A stretch of DNA of 64,000 bases from positions 248,001-312,000 of the forward strand of contig CAZYBO010000001.1 in the NCBI GenBank assembly GCA_964645205.1, in the 5' to 3' direction. A model generated the notes under the pieces. That model saw only the letters and a list, made by a program, of their open reading frames with translations. It was not told the origin of the DNA and did no database searches. Each line of letters begins with the position of its first letter. The stretch's first letter is position 1. Source of the DNA: CAZYBO01 sp964645205 (GTDB taxonomy: Bacteria > Pseudomonadota > Alphaproteobacteria > Rickettsiales > SXRF01). Shown here in pieces: positions 16,541 to 24,930 of the stretch. The translations under genes were made by a program, and so were the position numbers.

Positions 16541-18222
16541 CGGCGGAAGCCTATTCGCTGCGCAAGATCATTCTGCTGGCATTGCTGGCGGGGTTGGCGA
16601 ATGTTTCCCCTCTGCTGATGATGGGTCATCCTGCGGATTCGTTATTGAACTATTCGCAGATCCCATGCTTTGCAGAACAATTATGGTCCGGGCATCTATA
16701 CCCAAGATGGTGCATGGAAGCTAATTTCGGGCTTGGCTCGCCCCAGCTTTTATTTTATTTCCCTATACCGTTTTACATAACTTCTTTGTTTTACCCGCTA
16801 CGCCATTTAGGGCTAGAGCTCAGTCATATATATGTGCTGGGTATATATACCGCCAGTGTCACAACTTTTGTGACGGCAACCTTGTGGTTGCAAACTGTAA
16901 CAACAAGAAAACGCGCGGCCTTATGCGCATTTATATTGTTATGTTTGCCCTACCGCATGGAAGTGCTCGGTTATCGCCATTCGTATGCTGAGTTGTGGGT
17001 GATTGCCCTTTTGCCGCTACTTTTTTTGTATGTACGCAAACTAATAACAACGCAAGAACGCGTTTGGCCACAACTTTCACTGATAACGGCGCTGTGTCTG
17101 CTGTGCCATCTTCCGGCGACGCTAATTGGCATGATGGGAGCAGGTGCGCAAATTATTGTCCTTTGCTGGCGCGATGGAAAGAAGATTGCCATATTCGCCG
17201 GCGCTGGGTTTTTAGGGCTGATCGTATCCTTGTTTCATTTCATTCCTGCAATGGTTCTTGCAGGGTTTTTAAACGAGCAAAGAGGCGGTGTATCAAACTG
17301 GCGTACAAGCTGGGTCAATAATTATGTTTTCGATGCCGCATTTAAAGATAACCGGATCATGATTGGGCTTGGGTTTTGCATGTTGATCCTTTTGCTATCT
17401 GCCTTCATGCTATTGGTACGCTATCGCCGTGAATTTATAACCGATACATTCGTGCGCAGGGAGATACAAACATGGTTTTTGATAGTGATGTGTTCTTGCT
17501 TGCTCATGTTCCCTATTACAGAGCCTTTATGGAGTGTAATTGAGCTGTTTTCACAAGTAAAAACTCCATGGCGAATGCAAATATTACTCATATTGGGCAT
17601 GGCATATTTTATGGCCATTTCGTTGCAATGGATTTTGCCTCGCTTATCTGTCAAATTCCGCGATGGTGACGGCATAGCGTTTTCTGCGCTACTGGCGTTT
17701 ATGGGGTTAACCATATTTTCCCAGACAGAGCCAGCCAGCGAATCTTTACGTGATCGGGTAAATCAAGGCGGTGTTTCAATTAGTTATTTTATGCCTCGTT
17801 GGGTCGATGCAGAATATGCAGATTTTGACGACTTTATTAAAACCTTCGCTCACGAAGATGGATTTCCTAAAGCTCGTTTTTCATCGTTGAAAAATAACGC
17901 CAGCATTATCCAATGGGATTACGATGGTATCAATGTAAGCGTAAATGCATTGAAGCCCGATAAACTTCTGGTGGAGCAATTCTACTTCCCCACATGGCAC
18001 GCTACGCTCGACGGGAAACCAGTGGATATTATCCCGGCCCCGCACAAAGGGCGTATGCTGTTGGATATTCCCGCAGGCAAGCATGAAGTGCGATTGTATG
18101 TCAGTGTAGTCGAGGCCATGCCGCCTTATTACCGTTGGATTTGGCTGTCATCCCTGATAGCGGCCTTGGCTGTCGCATATGGTTGCTACCTGAATTGTAC
18201 TCAAAAGAGGCGCTTGGCATGA
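16537..18222 (+). CDS. Polytopic membrane protein, PTPS-related / glycosyltransferase-like
   Basis: A 561-residue protein with about ten to twelve hydrophobic spans and a soluble C-terminal segment ending in another span. The N-terminal part, with 'HPADSLLNYSQIPCFAEQLWSG', 'YPRWCMEANFGLGSP' and 'YRHSYAELW', resembles bacterial integral membrane proteins of the 6-pyruvoyl-tetrahydropterin-synthase-related/YfhO-like type, probable lipid-linked sugar transferases. The C-terminal 'PTWHATLDGKPVDIIPAP-KGRMLLDIPAGKHEVRL' is a typical periplasmic beta domain of such proteins. The start is GTG at 16537, overlapping the metC stop. Base composition is AT-richer than metC and the SDR on either side, hinting at separate origin or relaxed selection. 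Confidence 0.72.
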   Translation: MTAEAYSLRKIILLALLAGLANVSPLLMMGHPADSLLNYSQIPCFAEQLWSGHLYPRWCMEANFGLGSPQLLFYFPIPFYITSLFYPLRHLGLELSHIYVLGIYTASVTTFVTATLWLQTVTTRKRAALCAFILLCLPYRMEVLGYRHSYAELWVIALLPLLFLYVRKLITTQERVWPQLSLITALCLLCHLPATLIGMMGAGAQIIVLCWRDGKKIAIFAGAGFLGLIVSLFHFIPAMVLAGFLNEQRGGVSNWRTSWVNNYVFDAAFKDNRIMIGLGFCMLILLLSAFMLLVRYRREFITDTFVRREIQTWFLIVMCSCLLMFPITEPLWSVIELFSQVKTPWRMQILLILGMAYFMAISLQWILPRLSVKFRDGDGIAFSALLAFMGLTIFSQTEPASESLRDRVNQGGVSISYFMPRWVDAEYADFDDFIKTFAHEDGFPKARFSSLKNNASIIQWDYDGINVSVNALKPDKLLVEQFYFPTWHATLDGKPVDIIPAPHKGRMLLDIPAGKHEVRLYVSVVEAMPPYYRWIWLSSLIAALAVAYGCYLNCTQKRRLA

Positions 18223-18977
18223 CCGAGCATAAAAAAGTATTACTGATAACCGGCGGTTCCGACGGCATCGGCGCGGCGACGGTGCGTAAGTTTCATAGTG
18301 AAGGTTACGCGGTGGCGCATGTCTCTGATCGCAAACCGCCTACGCCGTTGCCGGAAGGGGTGGTGTCGGTGTACGGCGACATTGCCGACCCCGCCGTGCG
18401 CCAGCAGGCGGTGGATGAAACGTTGAAAGCGTTCGGGCGTATCGACGTGCTGCATAACAACGCGGCAACGGGGTTGTATGCGTTCCCTACGGAAACGAAA
18501 ATGGAACATGTGGAGCGGGTGTTCGCGGTGAATGTGTATGCGCCGATTGCGCTGACGCTGCTGGTGCTGCCGATCATGCAGAAACAGGGCGGCGGCATGA
18601 TCGTCAATACCGGCTCCATCGTAGGCTGGGTGTCGATGCAGTGGGCGGCGGTGTATTGCATGTCGAAATCCGCGTTGCATGGTTGGCACGACAGCCTTTA
18701 CCGAGAACTCAAGGGCAGCCCCATCCATGTAATGAAAGTATGCCCGAGCGTGACGCGCACCAACTGGCGGAACTATGTCATCACCGGTAAAGCGCCGGGG
18801 AATGTGATGAAGTTAAAAATCGTCACCAGCCCAGAATATGTCGCGAAGTGCATTTACAAAGGCGTACAGCGCAAATCGCGCACGGTATTCGCGCCGATTT
18901 ACGGCCTGCCGTTCGTGCTGGTGGGGCTACTCCTGCCATGGGTGATGGATCGCTATCTGGCGCATAAATCGAAATAG
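18219..18977 (+). CDS. Short-chain dehydrogenase/reductase
   Basis: NAD(P)-dependent oxidoreductase of the classical SDR family, 252 residues. The cofactor motif TGGSDGIG, the NNA motif (LHNNAA), the catalytic Ser (NTGSIVGW) and YxxxK (YCMSK) are all present. A hydrophobic C-terminal stretch (LPFVLVGLLLPWVMD) suggests membrane association. The start is ATG 18219, which overlaps the previous stop (ATGA) and has AAGAGG upstream; a longer frame from 18135 would lie inside the previous gene. Probably co-transcribed with the metC-like and membrane-protein genes. The substrate is unknown. Confidence 0.88.
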   Translation: MTEHKKVLLITGGSDGIGAATVRKFHSEGYAVAHVSDRKPPTPLPEGVVSVYGDIADPAVRQQAVDETLKAFGRIDVLHNNAATGLYAFPTETKMEHVERVFAVNVYAPIALTLLVLPIMQKQGGGMIVNTGSIVGWVSMQWAAVYCMSKSALHGWHDSLYRELKGSPIHVMKVCPSVTRTNWRNYVITGKAPGNVMKLKIVTSPEYVAKCIYKGVQRKSRTVFAPIYGLPFVLVGLLLPWVMDRYLAHKSK

Positions 18978-18998
18978 CCCGCCCATCCAATTACGTCT

Positions 18999-19027
18999 TT
19001 GACAGACAAAAAATCCCGTGTTAGCTT
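18999..19027 (+). promoter_or_regulatory. Candidate promoter of amtB
   Basis: A perfect TTGACA (18999-19004), then 17 bases, then TAGCTT (19022-19027), about 70 bases upstream of the amtB ATG. No sigma-54 -24/-12 pair (TGGCAC-TTGC) was noticed in this 118-base gap. Consensus match only. Confidence 0.45.
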
Positions 19028-19095
19028 CGCAAAAAAGTTAAAAACTACATCTCGCAGGATATTTTCATTTAACGTTCCTAAGCAGAGGTACACCG

Positions 19096-20436
19096 ATGAA
19101 AAATGTCCTTTACCTGACGCGTATTCTGGGCTTTGCGGCGCTTTTCTGCGTTGCTGCTTACGCTCCTGCCTTCGCGCAGGATGCTATGGTCGCCATAGCT
19201 CCGCCACCACCGATTGATACCGGCAGCACCGCATGGATGATCGTAGCCACCATTCTGGTGCTTATGATGACCATTCCCGGCCTGGCGTTGTTCTACGGCG
19301 GCATGGTCAACAAACAGAGCGTGCTGTCCACGCTGATGCAGAGTTTCGTGTGCGTCACACTGGTTACGGTATTGTGGATCGTTTACGGCTATTCGCTGAT
19401 TTTCACCGAGCATAGCGGCTTTATCGGCGGTATGGACAAATTCATGCATGGCGGCATAACGGCGGAAACGCTGACTGGCACCGCGCCTGCGATGATCCCC
19501 GAAACCGTGTTCTCCATGTTCCAGATGACGTTCGGCATCATCACCTGCGCGCTGATCTTCGGCGCGGTGGCCACACGCATTAAATTTTCTGCCGCGCTGG
19601 TATTCATCGCTGCGTGGTTTACGCTGGTTTATATCCCGGTGGCGCACTGGGTGTGGGGGCCGAAAGGCATGCTCGGCGGGCTTGGTATCGACGGCTATAA
19701 AGGTTTGCTCGGCTTCGGACCTACGCTCGATTTTGCAGGTGGTACGGTGGTGCACATCAACGCCGGTATCGCGGGGCTGGTGGCGGCGTTCGTGCTGAAA
19801 AGCCGCAAAGGTTTCCTCACCTCGGAAATACCGCTCCCGTATAATATCGTATTTAGCGTGATCGGCGCATGTTTGCTGTGGGTCGGCTGGTTCGGGTTCA
19901 ACGCCGGGTCGGCGGTTGCCGCCAACGGCGCGGCGGGCATGGCCATGCTGGTCACGCAGGTCGCCACCGCCACGGCGTCGCTTTCATGGATGACGATAGA
20001 GTGGATCAAACGCGGCAAACCTAGCGCGCTCGGTATCATCTCCGGCGCGGTGGCCGGGCTGGTGGCGATCACGCCCGCCTGCGGCTTCGTGGACGTCAGC
20101 GGCGCACTCATCATCGGCGCGGTGGCCGGGGTGCTGTGCTTCTTCGCGTGCAGCCTGAAGTTCAAATTCAAAGTCGACGACTCGTTGGACGTGTTCGGCG
20201 TGCATTGCGTGGGCGGTATCGTCGGCGCGTTGCTCACCGGGCTTTTGGCTACCAGCTCCGGCAGCGTTACGCAGTTCTTCGCACAGTGCGAAGGGGTTGC
20301 GGTAACGATTCTCTATTGCGGCGCGATGTCGTATGCCATCCTCACCTTCATCAACGTGGTGATGGGCGCACGTATCGACGAAGAAACCGAATATGCGGGC
20401 ATCGACCTCGTATCGCACGGGGAAATGCTTCACTAA
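19096..20436 (+). CDS. amtB: Ammonium transporter AmtB
   Basis: Trimeric inner-membrane ammonium channel, 446 residues with a cleavable signal (APAFAQD near residue 26) followed by eleven membrane spans. The twin pore histidines lie in VVHINAGIAG and FGVHCVGGIVGA. The phenylalanine-gate region (FQMTFGIITCALI) and the gly-rich WVGWFGFNAGSA segment are intact. AGAGG precedes the ATG. glnK, which usually precedes amtB, is not here; the upstream neighbour is an unrelated SDR. With NtrBC in the same window, nitrogen control is plausible but no NtrC site was identified. Confidence 0.96.
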   Translation: MKNVLYLTRILGFAALFCVAAYAPAFAQDAMVAIAPPPPIDTGSTAWMIVATILVLMMTIPGLALFYGGMVNKQSVLSTLMQSFVCVTLVTVLWIVYGYSLIFTEHSGFIGGMDKFMHGGITAETLTGTAPAMIPETVFSMFQMTFGIITCALIFGAVATRIKFSAALVFIAAWFTLVYIPVAHWVWGPKGMLGGLGIDGYKGLLGFGPTLDFAGGTVVHINAGIAGLVAAFVLKSRKGFLTSEIPLPYNIVFSVIGACLLWVGWFGFNAGSAVAANGAAGMAMLVTQVATATASLSWMTIEWIKRGKPSALGIISGAVAGLVAITPACGFVDVSGALIIGAVAGVLCFFACSLKFKFKVDDSLDVFGVHCVGGIVGALLTGLLATSSGSVTQFFAQCEGVAVTILYCGAMSYAILTFINVVMGARIDEETEYAGIDLVSHGEMLH

Positions 20437-20442
20437 GCGATT

Positions 20443-20510
20443 GTCATCCTGAGCATAGCGAAGGATCTGAAGCACAAAAGTCAGATCCTTCGGCTTCGCC
20501 TCAGGATGAC
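20443..20510. repeat. 68-bp intergenic palindromic repeat, family 'VILSEAKDL'
   Basis: Inverted repeat with ends GTCATCCTGAG and CTCAGGATGAC and inner arms AAGGATCTGA and TCAGATCCTT. The same ends and core occur inside ileS (13700-13768). It lies just after amtB, before its terminator, and could fold into a long mRNA hairpin. Confidence 0.9.
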
Positions 20511-20520
20511 ATAAAATAAG

Positions 20521-20547
20521 GGGGCGGCCTTCGGGTCGCCCTTTTTT
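20521..20547 (+). terminator. Rho-independent terminator of amtB
   Basis: Stem GGGCGGCC / GGTCGCCC (one G-U pair) closed by a TTCG tetraloop, followed by six T residues. Confidence 0.88.
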
Positions 20548-20614
20548 GTTGCTTTTCGTGCAGCCCTCAATATATTAAATTTGCTTAACTAAAAAACAGA
20601 ACAGGGAGCATAAC

Positions 20615-20881
20615 ATGTCCGAATCATTCCAAAAGCCCAGAACCCTCGCCGAAATAGCGCCTGTCGAAGGCAGCCAGTTCGCTAAAATCGAAAGCGACGG
20701 CGACCGCACGCTGATCGATACCGCTGTGGCGGAGTATCTGCGTAAGCAAACCATCACATCAGCTGAAGAATTCGCTGAGCGCGCCAATAATTTACGCGAG
20801 CAATTTGCAGAACCACAGACGCTAGCGCAACTCAAAGGCCGCTCGTTCATGGGGCAGAAGTTCCACAGCCAGAACCGTTGA
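20615..20881 (+). CDS. Small hypothetical protein
   Basis: An 88-residue soluble, charged, helical protein with no recognised domain, signal or membrane segment. The ATG at 20615 is preceded by AGGGAG. Its stop lies 3 bases before the ATG of the next gene, so the two form a short operon bounded by the amtB terminator and convergent argG. Its composition resembles the neighbours. No function can be proposed. Confidence 0.65.
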   Translation: MSESFQKPRTLAEIAPVEGSQFAKIESDGDRTLIDTAVAEYLRKQTITSAEEFAERANNLREQFAEPQTLAQLKGRSFMGQKFHSQNR

Positions 20882-20884
20882 TCC

Positions 20885-21397
20885 ATGCTGCCGCGCGCAA
20901 ATCCGATCAGGGAGGCGTTGTTCGGGAAAAAGATTTATTTTCTGGCCGACCATGTAGTCATTCATCCACTTGCCCAAGACGGGCAGTCGATAGGCATGAT
21001 GCTGGGTGAAGAACTGAAAAAAAACGGTGCCCATCTCGTCAGTTATTCGGGCAACCCGACGTTTCACCGCGCGATTCTAACGCAGGAAGTGGCGGATGCT
21101 GCGTGGGAGCAAATTCAAAAGGAGAAGCCCGATGCCGTGGTAATATTCGCGGCTGGCATCGATTTTGAACATAGCGATACGCTCGGGCACAAACCCGCGC
21201 TCAGCCTTACACGCAAATGCCAAAAGGCGGGCATCAAGGTTATGGTAACGGAAAATGCAGCGATTCCGATGCGCCAGAGGCTCGTATTCGGACAACGTCC
21301 TGATAATCTTGCGCTGTCGGAGCGCGCATCACCCCAAGACATCGTCTACGAACTGGGAACGTTCCTTGGTGCAGCGCAAGGCATAAAGAGGTGTTGA
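20885..21397 (+). CDS. Hypothetical protein with alpha/beta pattern
   Basis: A 170-residue soluble protein of unknown family. The sequence alternates hydrophobic strands and helices: 'KIYFLADHVVIHP', 'GAHLVSYSGNP', 'PDAVVIFAAGIDF', 'GIKVMVTENAAIP'. This suggests a Rossmann-like or CheY-like three-layer fold. It is paired with the 88-residue gene in front. The end meets argG tail to tail with no spacing. It may be a distant relative of the 156-residue protein between hfq and hflX, which has a similar 'DALVIEP...GTKIFVLSK' layout, but this is a weak visual resemblance. Confidence 0.65.
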   Translation: MLPRANPIREALFGKKIYFLADHVVIHPLAQDGQSIGMMLGEELKKNGAHLVSYSGNPTFHRAILTQEVADAAWEQIQKEKPDAVVIFAAGIDFEHSDTLGHKPALSLTRKCQKAGIKVMVTENAAIPMRQRLVFGQRPDNLALSERASPQDIVYELGTFLGAAQGIKRC

Positions 21398-22600
21398 TTA
21401 CTTCTTCAATAATCTCAATCTCAGCGCGTTCAGCTTAATAAATCCCGCCGCGTCTTTCTGGTCGTAAGCGCCTGCGTCATCTTCAAACGTCACCATCTTT
21501 TCGCTGTAGAGCGATTTCGGCGATTTACGGCCATCGACGCTCACGCTGCCTTTGAATAGCTTGAGACGTACCGTGCCGCTGACATTGGCCTGCGATTTAT
21601 CGATGAGCGCCTGCAGCATTTCGCGCTCGGGCGACCACCAATAGCCGTTATAGATCAGCTCGGCGTAGCGCGGCATGAGTTCGTCTTTCAAATGTGCCGC
21701 GCCGCGATCCAGCGTGATGGATTCGATGCCGCGATGGGCAGCCAGAAGCAGCGTGCCGCCGGGCGTTTCATAGACGCCGCGCGACTTCATGCCGACATAG
21801 CGGTTTTCCACTAAATCGAGGCGGCCGATGCCATGTTTGCCGCCAAGTTCATTGAGTTTTGCAAGCAATGTGGCGGGTGACATTTTTTTGCCGTCCACGG
21901 CTACTGCGTCGCCGCGCTCGAATTCGATTTCCACGAGCTGCGGTTCGTTCGGTGCCTTTTCGGGAGATACGGAGCGGGTGAACATATCTTCGTGCGGCGC
22001 TTCCCACGGATTTTCCAGCACTTTGCCTTCGTAGGAAATGTGCAGCAGATTCGCGTCGGTGGAGTAGGGCGCTTCGCCGCGCTTGTCCTTGGCGATGGGT
22101 ATCTGGTGCTTTTCGGCGTATTCGAGCAGCTTCGTGCGCGAGGTCAAATCCCACTCGCGCCACGGGGCGATGACTTTGATGTCGGGCTTCAGCGCGTAAT
22201 AACCAAGCTCAAAACGCACCTGGTCGTTGCCTTTGCCGGTAGCGCCGTGGGCGACGGCGTCCGCGCCGACCAAGTTCGCAATTTCAATCTGGCGCTTGGC
22301 GATGAGCGGGCGGGCGATGGAGGTGCCGAGCAGGTAGACGCCTTCGTACAGCGTGTTGGCGCGGAACATCGGGAACACGAAATCACGCACGAATTCTTCG
22401 CGCAGATCGTCGATGAAAATTTCCTTCACGCCTGCCGACTGCGCTTTTTTGCGCGCAGGTTCCACTTCTTCACCCTGCCCGAGATCGGCGGTGAAGGTGA
22501 CCACTTCGCACTGGTAGGTTTCCATCAGCCAGCGCAGGATAACCGACGTGTCCAGCCCGCCGGAATAGGCGAGTACGATTTTTTTGATTTTCTTGCTCAT
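21398..22600 (-). CDS. argG: Argininosuccinate synthase
   Basis: Joins citrulline and aspartate with ATP in arginine synthesis. At 400 residues it has the full family length. The ATP-binding P-loop AYSGGLDTSVI is at the N terminus and the 'GATGKGNDQVRFE' signature is intact. Other arg genes are not nearby. It is transcribed from the 22.6 kb gap, which also holds a short repeat, and ends tail to tail with the 170-residue gene. Confidence 0.97.
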   Translation of the reverse strand: MSKKIKKIVLAYSGGLDTSVILRWLMETYQCEVVTFTADLGQGEEVEPARKKAQSAGVKEIFIDDLREEFVRDFVFPMFRANTLYEGVYLLGTSIARPLIAKRQIEIANLVGADAVAHGATGKGNDQVRFELGYYALKPDIKVIAPWREWDLTSRTKLLEYAEKHQIPIAKDKRGEAPYSTDANLLHISYEGKVLENPWEAPHEDMFTRSVSPEKAPNEPQLVEIEFERGDAVAVDGKKMSPATLLAKLNELGGKHGIGRLDLVENRYVGMKSRGVYETPGGTLLLAAHRGIESITLDRGAAHLKDELMPRYAELIYNGYWWSPEREMLQALIDKSQANVSGTVRLKLFKGSVSVDGRKSPKSLYSEKMVTFEDDAGAYDQKDAAGFIKLNALRLRLLKK

Positions 22601-22619
22601 AGTTTATGCCCTTAGATAT

Positions 22620-22646
22620 GTCATCCTTCGCTGCGCTCAGGATGAC
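22620..22646. repeat. Short copy of the 'VILSEAKDL' repeat
   Basis: The 27 bases start GTCATCCTTCG and end CGCTCAGGATGAC. It keeps the two ends of the longer elements at 13700 and 20443 but lacks the centre. It lies between divergent argG and the malonyl-CoA decarboxylase gene. Confidence 0.75.
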
Positions 22647-22701
22647 AGTTGTTTATCTCAACTCTTGCGGCGATACAAGACTATAGCGTATAACCGTCGG
22701 C

Positions 22702-24135
22702 ATGAGCGAACTCAACGAACTTGCCAAACACGTCCCCAGCCTGGTGCAGATACGCCGCAAAACCGTGGCCAGCCTGCTGCGCACATGGCGTGAGGTGCGC
22801 GGAACCGCCCACCATGCACTGCATGGAGAGGTACGGGCGTCGCTGCCGAAAGAGGACATAGGACACCTGCACAAGCAGATGCTGTTGTGCCTCGATTCTC
22901 CCGGCGGGGAAGTGTCGGCGCGGGCGCAAACGGCGGATTTAGGCCGGGCGTACCTTAACCTCAACGATGCCGGACGTGCGAAGTTTTTCAAGCTGCTGGC
23001 AAGTGAATTCGATGTGGATCACGACAAGCTGGCGGCCGTGTCGTCCGCCTACCTGAAGGCTTCCGCCGGGGACAGGCTGAAGATGGAGATCGATCTGCGA
23101 CAGGCGTTGGTTACGCCGCGCAGCATCATCCTGAAACAATTCACTGCGCTGCCGGACGGTTTTAAATTCCTCGTAAACCTGCGCGCGGATTTGCTGCCGC
23201 AGATCGGCAGCGATGTGAAGCTGAAGGGGCTGGAATACGATCTAAAAACCATCCTGTCGTCGTGGTTCGACATTAGCCTGCTTGATTTGCAGGAGATCAC
23301 ATGGAATTCGCCCGCCGCGCTGCTGGAAAAAATTATCGAATACGAAGCGGTGCACCGCGTAAATTCGTGGGACGATCTAAAAAACCGGCTGGATGAAGAC
23401 CGTCGCGTGTTTGCATTTTTCCACCATAAAATGCCCACCGAGCCGTTGATTTTTGTGCATGTGGCGCTGGTGGAAGGCATGAGTGATAACATTCAACAAT
23501 TGCTGGATGAGAAAAGTCCTGTGGCGGATGTGAAGCATGCAGACACGGCGATTTTTTATTCCATCTCCAACGCGCAAAAGGGATTGGCTGGCATAAGTTT
23601 CGGCAATTTTTTAATAAAACGCGTAGTCAGCTTGCTGACTGAAGAAATGAGGCATATAAAAACCTTTGCCACACTCTCACCCATACCCGGTTTCCGCACA
23701 TGGCTCGATCCGCTGTTGATCAAGGAAGACAACAGTATCTTGCTGCCGAAAGAAATCGAGATACTTCAGAAATTCGACAAGAAGTCGCTACCTGCCCGCA
23801 CGCTGTATAACCTGCTCGAAAGCGACTGGCATACCGATGCGAAAACTGCCAATGCGCTCAAACCATTGCTGATGCGACTGTGCGCCGATTATTTACTCAA
23901 CCGTAAAAAAGCAGGCAAGCCGCTCGACCCCGTATCCAATTTCCATCTCTTCAACGGGGCGCGGCTGGAGCGCCTGAACTGGTTGGGTGACGTTTCTCCC
24001 AAAGGCATGAAGCAATCTGCCGGTATGATGGTGAATTACCACTATAAACTCAGTGAAATTGACGATAATCATGAAGAATTCGCTTCAAGCGGGAAAATTG
24101 TTGCAAGCAAACAAGTTAAGGGATACGCTGACTGA
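22702..24135 (+). CDS. Malonyl-CoA decarboxylase
   Basis: Converts malonyl-CoA to acetyl-CoA and CO2; 477 residues, matching the family. An N-terminal all-helical domain (about residues 1-150) is followed by the GNAT-like catalytic domain. The C-terminal signature FHLFNGARLERLNWLGD and 'SAGMMVNYHYKL' are characteristic, with the catalytic His in that first motif. In rhizobia the enzyme (MatA) lies with malonyl-CoA synthetase and a malonate transporter; neither is here, so it may serve malonyl-CoA turnover rather than malonate use. It is divergent from argG and is followed by hfq after 50 bases. Confidence 0.92.
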   Translation: MSELNELAKHVPSLVQIRRKTVASLLRTWREVRGTAHHALHGEVRASLPKEDIGHLHKQMLLCLDSPGGEVSARAQTADLGRAYLNLNDAGRAKFFKLLASEFDVDHDKLAAVSSAYLKASAGDRLKMEIDLRQALVTPRSIILKQFTALPDGFKFLVNLRADLLPQIGSDVKLKGLEYDLKTILSSWFDISLLDLQEITWNSPAALLEKIIEYEAVHRVNSWDDLKNRLDEDRRVFAFFHHKMPTEPLIFVHVALVEGMSDNIQQLLDEKSPVADVKHADTAIFYSISNAQKGLAGISFGNFLIKRVVSLLTEEMRHIKTFATLSPIPGFRTWLDPLLIKEDNSILLPKEIEILQKFDKKSLPARTLYNLLESDWHTDAKTANALKPLLMRLCADYLLNRKKAGKPLDPVSNFHLFNGARLERLNWLGDVSPKGMKQSAGMMVNYHYKLSEIDDNHEEFASSGKIVASKQVKGYAD

Positions 24136-24185
24136 CGTTGGAAGCCCGTTCCGCAGGGGGGCGGGACTTTTAGGAGTCGCTTGGC

Positions 24186-24455
24186 ATGGCAAACGAAAAG
24201 TCGCAAAATATTCAGGACGTGTTCTTAAACACGCTCCGTAAGAAAAAAATCCCCGTGACGATTTTCCTCTCGAACGGCGTAAAGCTGCAGGGAAACATCA
24301 CCGGGTTCGATAATTTCTCCGTGCTACTGCGCCGTGGGCCGCAAGTGCAACTGGTGTACAAGCATACCATCGCCACCGTAGTGCCCTCGATGCCGGTTAC
24401 CTTCCACGATGAAGAAGGGGCGGAACAAGCCATGCCCGCCGAAGCTGACGCCTAG
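24186..24455 (+). CDS. hfq: RNA chaperone Hfq
   Basis: Hexameric Sm-like RNA-binding protein that pairs small RNAs with mRNAs. 89 residues: Sm1 with NIQDVFLNTLRKKKIPVTIFL and Sm2 ending VYKHTIATVVPS, the family's 'YKHAI' motif with Thr for Ala. A short acidic C-terminal tail follows. AGGAG lies about 10 bases before the ATG. The stop is followed directly by the ATG of the next gene. The neighbourhood of hfq with hflX is the common proteobacterial one, with one extra gene between. Confidence 0.97.
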   Translation: MANEKSQNIQDVFLNTLRKKKIPVTIFLSNGVKLQGNITGFDNFSVLLRRGPQVQLVYKHTIATVVPSMPVTFHDEEGAEQAMPAEADA

Positions 24456-24926
24456 ATGCCTGAGAGTTTTAGGGTCACGAAAAGCGCCAGAAAGCCTGTA
24501 GTGATCGTGTCGACGCTTGAGCCGCGAGACGTTGCAGAACGAGTCGAAACCGTGCAAAGGGCAATGCCTGATGTCCATACCATTGGACTAAAACCATCAT
24601 CCGCATACACCGATCTGGGTGAAGAGGGGTCGAAATACGACGCGCTGGTGATCGAGCCGGTCGGTCATTCTACGATCTTTGCCCCCAATGAACCCAAGGC
24701 GAGAATGGAGCGGGATGCGGTGATGCATGCGGTAAAACGCGCGGCGGAAAAGGGCACGAAGATATTCGTCCTGTCGAAAATAGTGCGCGGTGAGAGTGAT
24801 TTTGTCTCTGTGGGCTATACGCCCGAAGAAGCGCAGCTGCTGCAGCAATATCGCGTCGATGATACGTCGCGCGCGCTCAGGGAAGCTATGAAAACGTTGT
24901 TGCCCGGCATCGGCGCCGGTATGTAA
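24456..24926 (+). CDS. Hypothetical protein between hfq and hflX
   Basis: A 156-residue soluble protein of unknown family. Predicted alternating strands and helices (KPVVIVSTLEP, YDALVIEPVG, GTKIFVLSKI) suggest a small alpha/beta fold. There is no signal peptide or membrane segment. It begins at the base after the hfq stop and ends 4 bases before the hflX TTG, so it is tightly coupled to both. No catalytic motif is recognised. A distant similarity in layout to the 170-residue protein at 20.9 kb is possible but not shown. Confidence 0.72.
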   Translation: MPESFRVTKSARKPVVIVSTLEPRDVAERVETVQRAMPDVHTIGLKPSSAYTDLGEEGSKYDALVIEPVGHSTIFAPNEPKARMERDAVMHAVKRAAEKGTKIFVLSKIVRGESDFVSVGYTPEEAQLLQQYRVDDTSRALREAMKTLLPGIGAGM

Positions 24927-24930
24927 TGCT

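Noticed and set aside
18978..19095. Sigma-54 promoter for amtB
   Set aside because: No GG and GC dinucleotides at the -24/-12 spacing were found; a sigma-70-type match was listed instead at moderate confidence.
24140..24175. Terminator-like G/C stretch between the malonyl-CoA decarboxylase gene and hfq
   Set aside because: The possible stem is only four pairs and the T-run is short.
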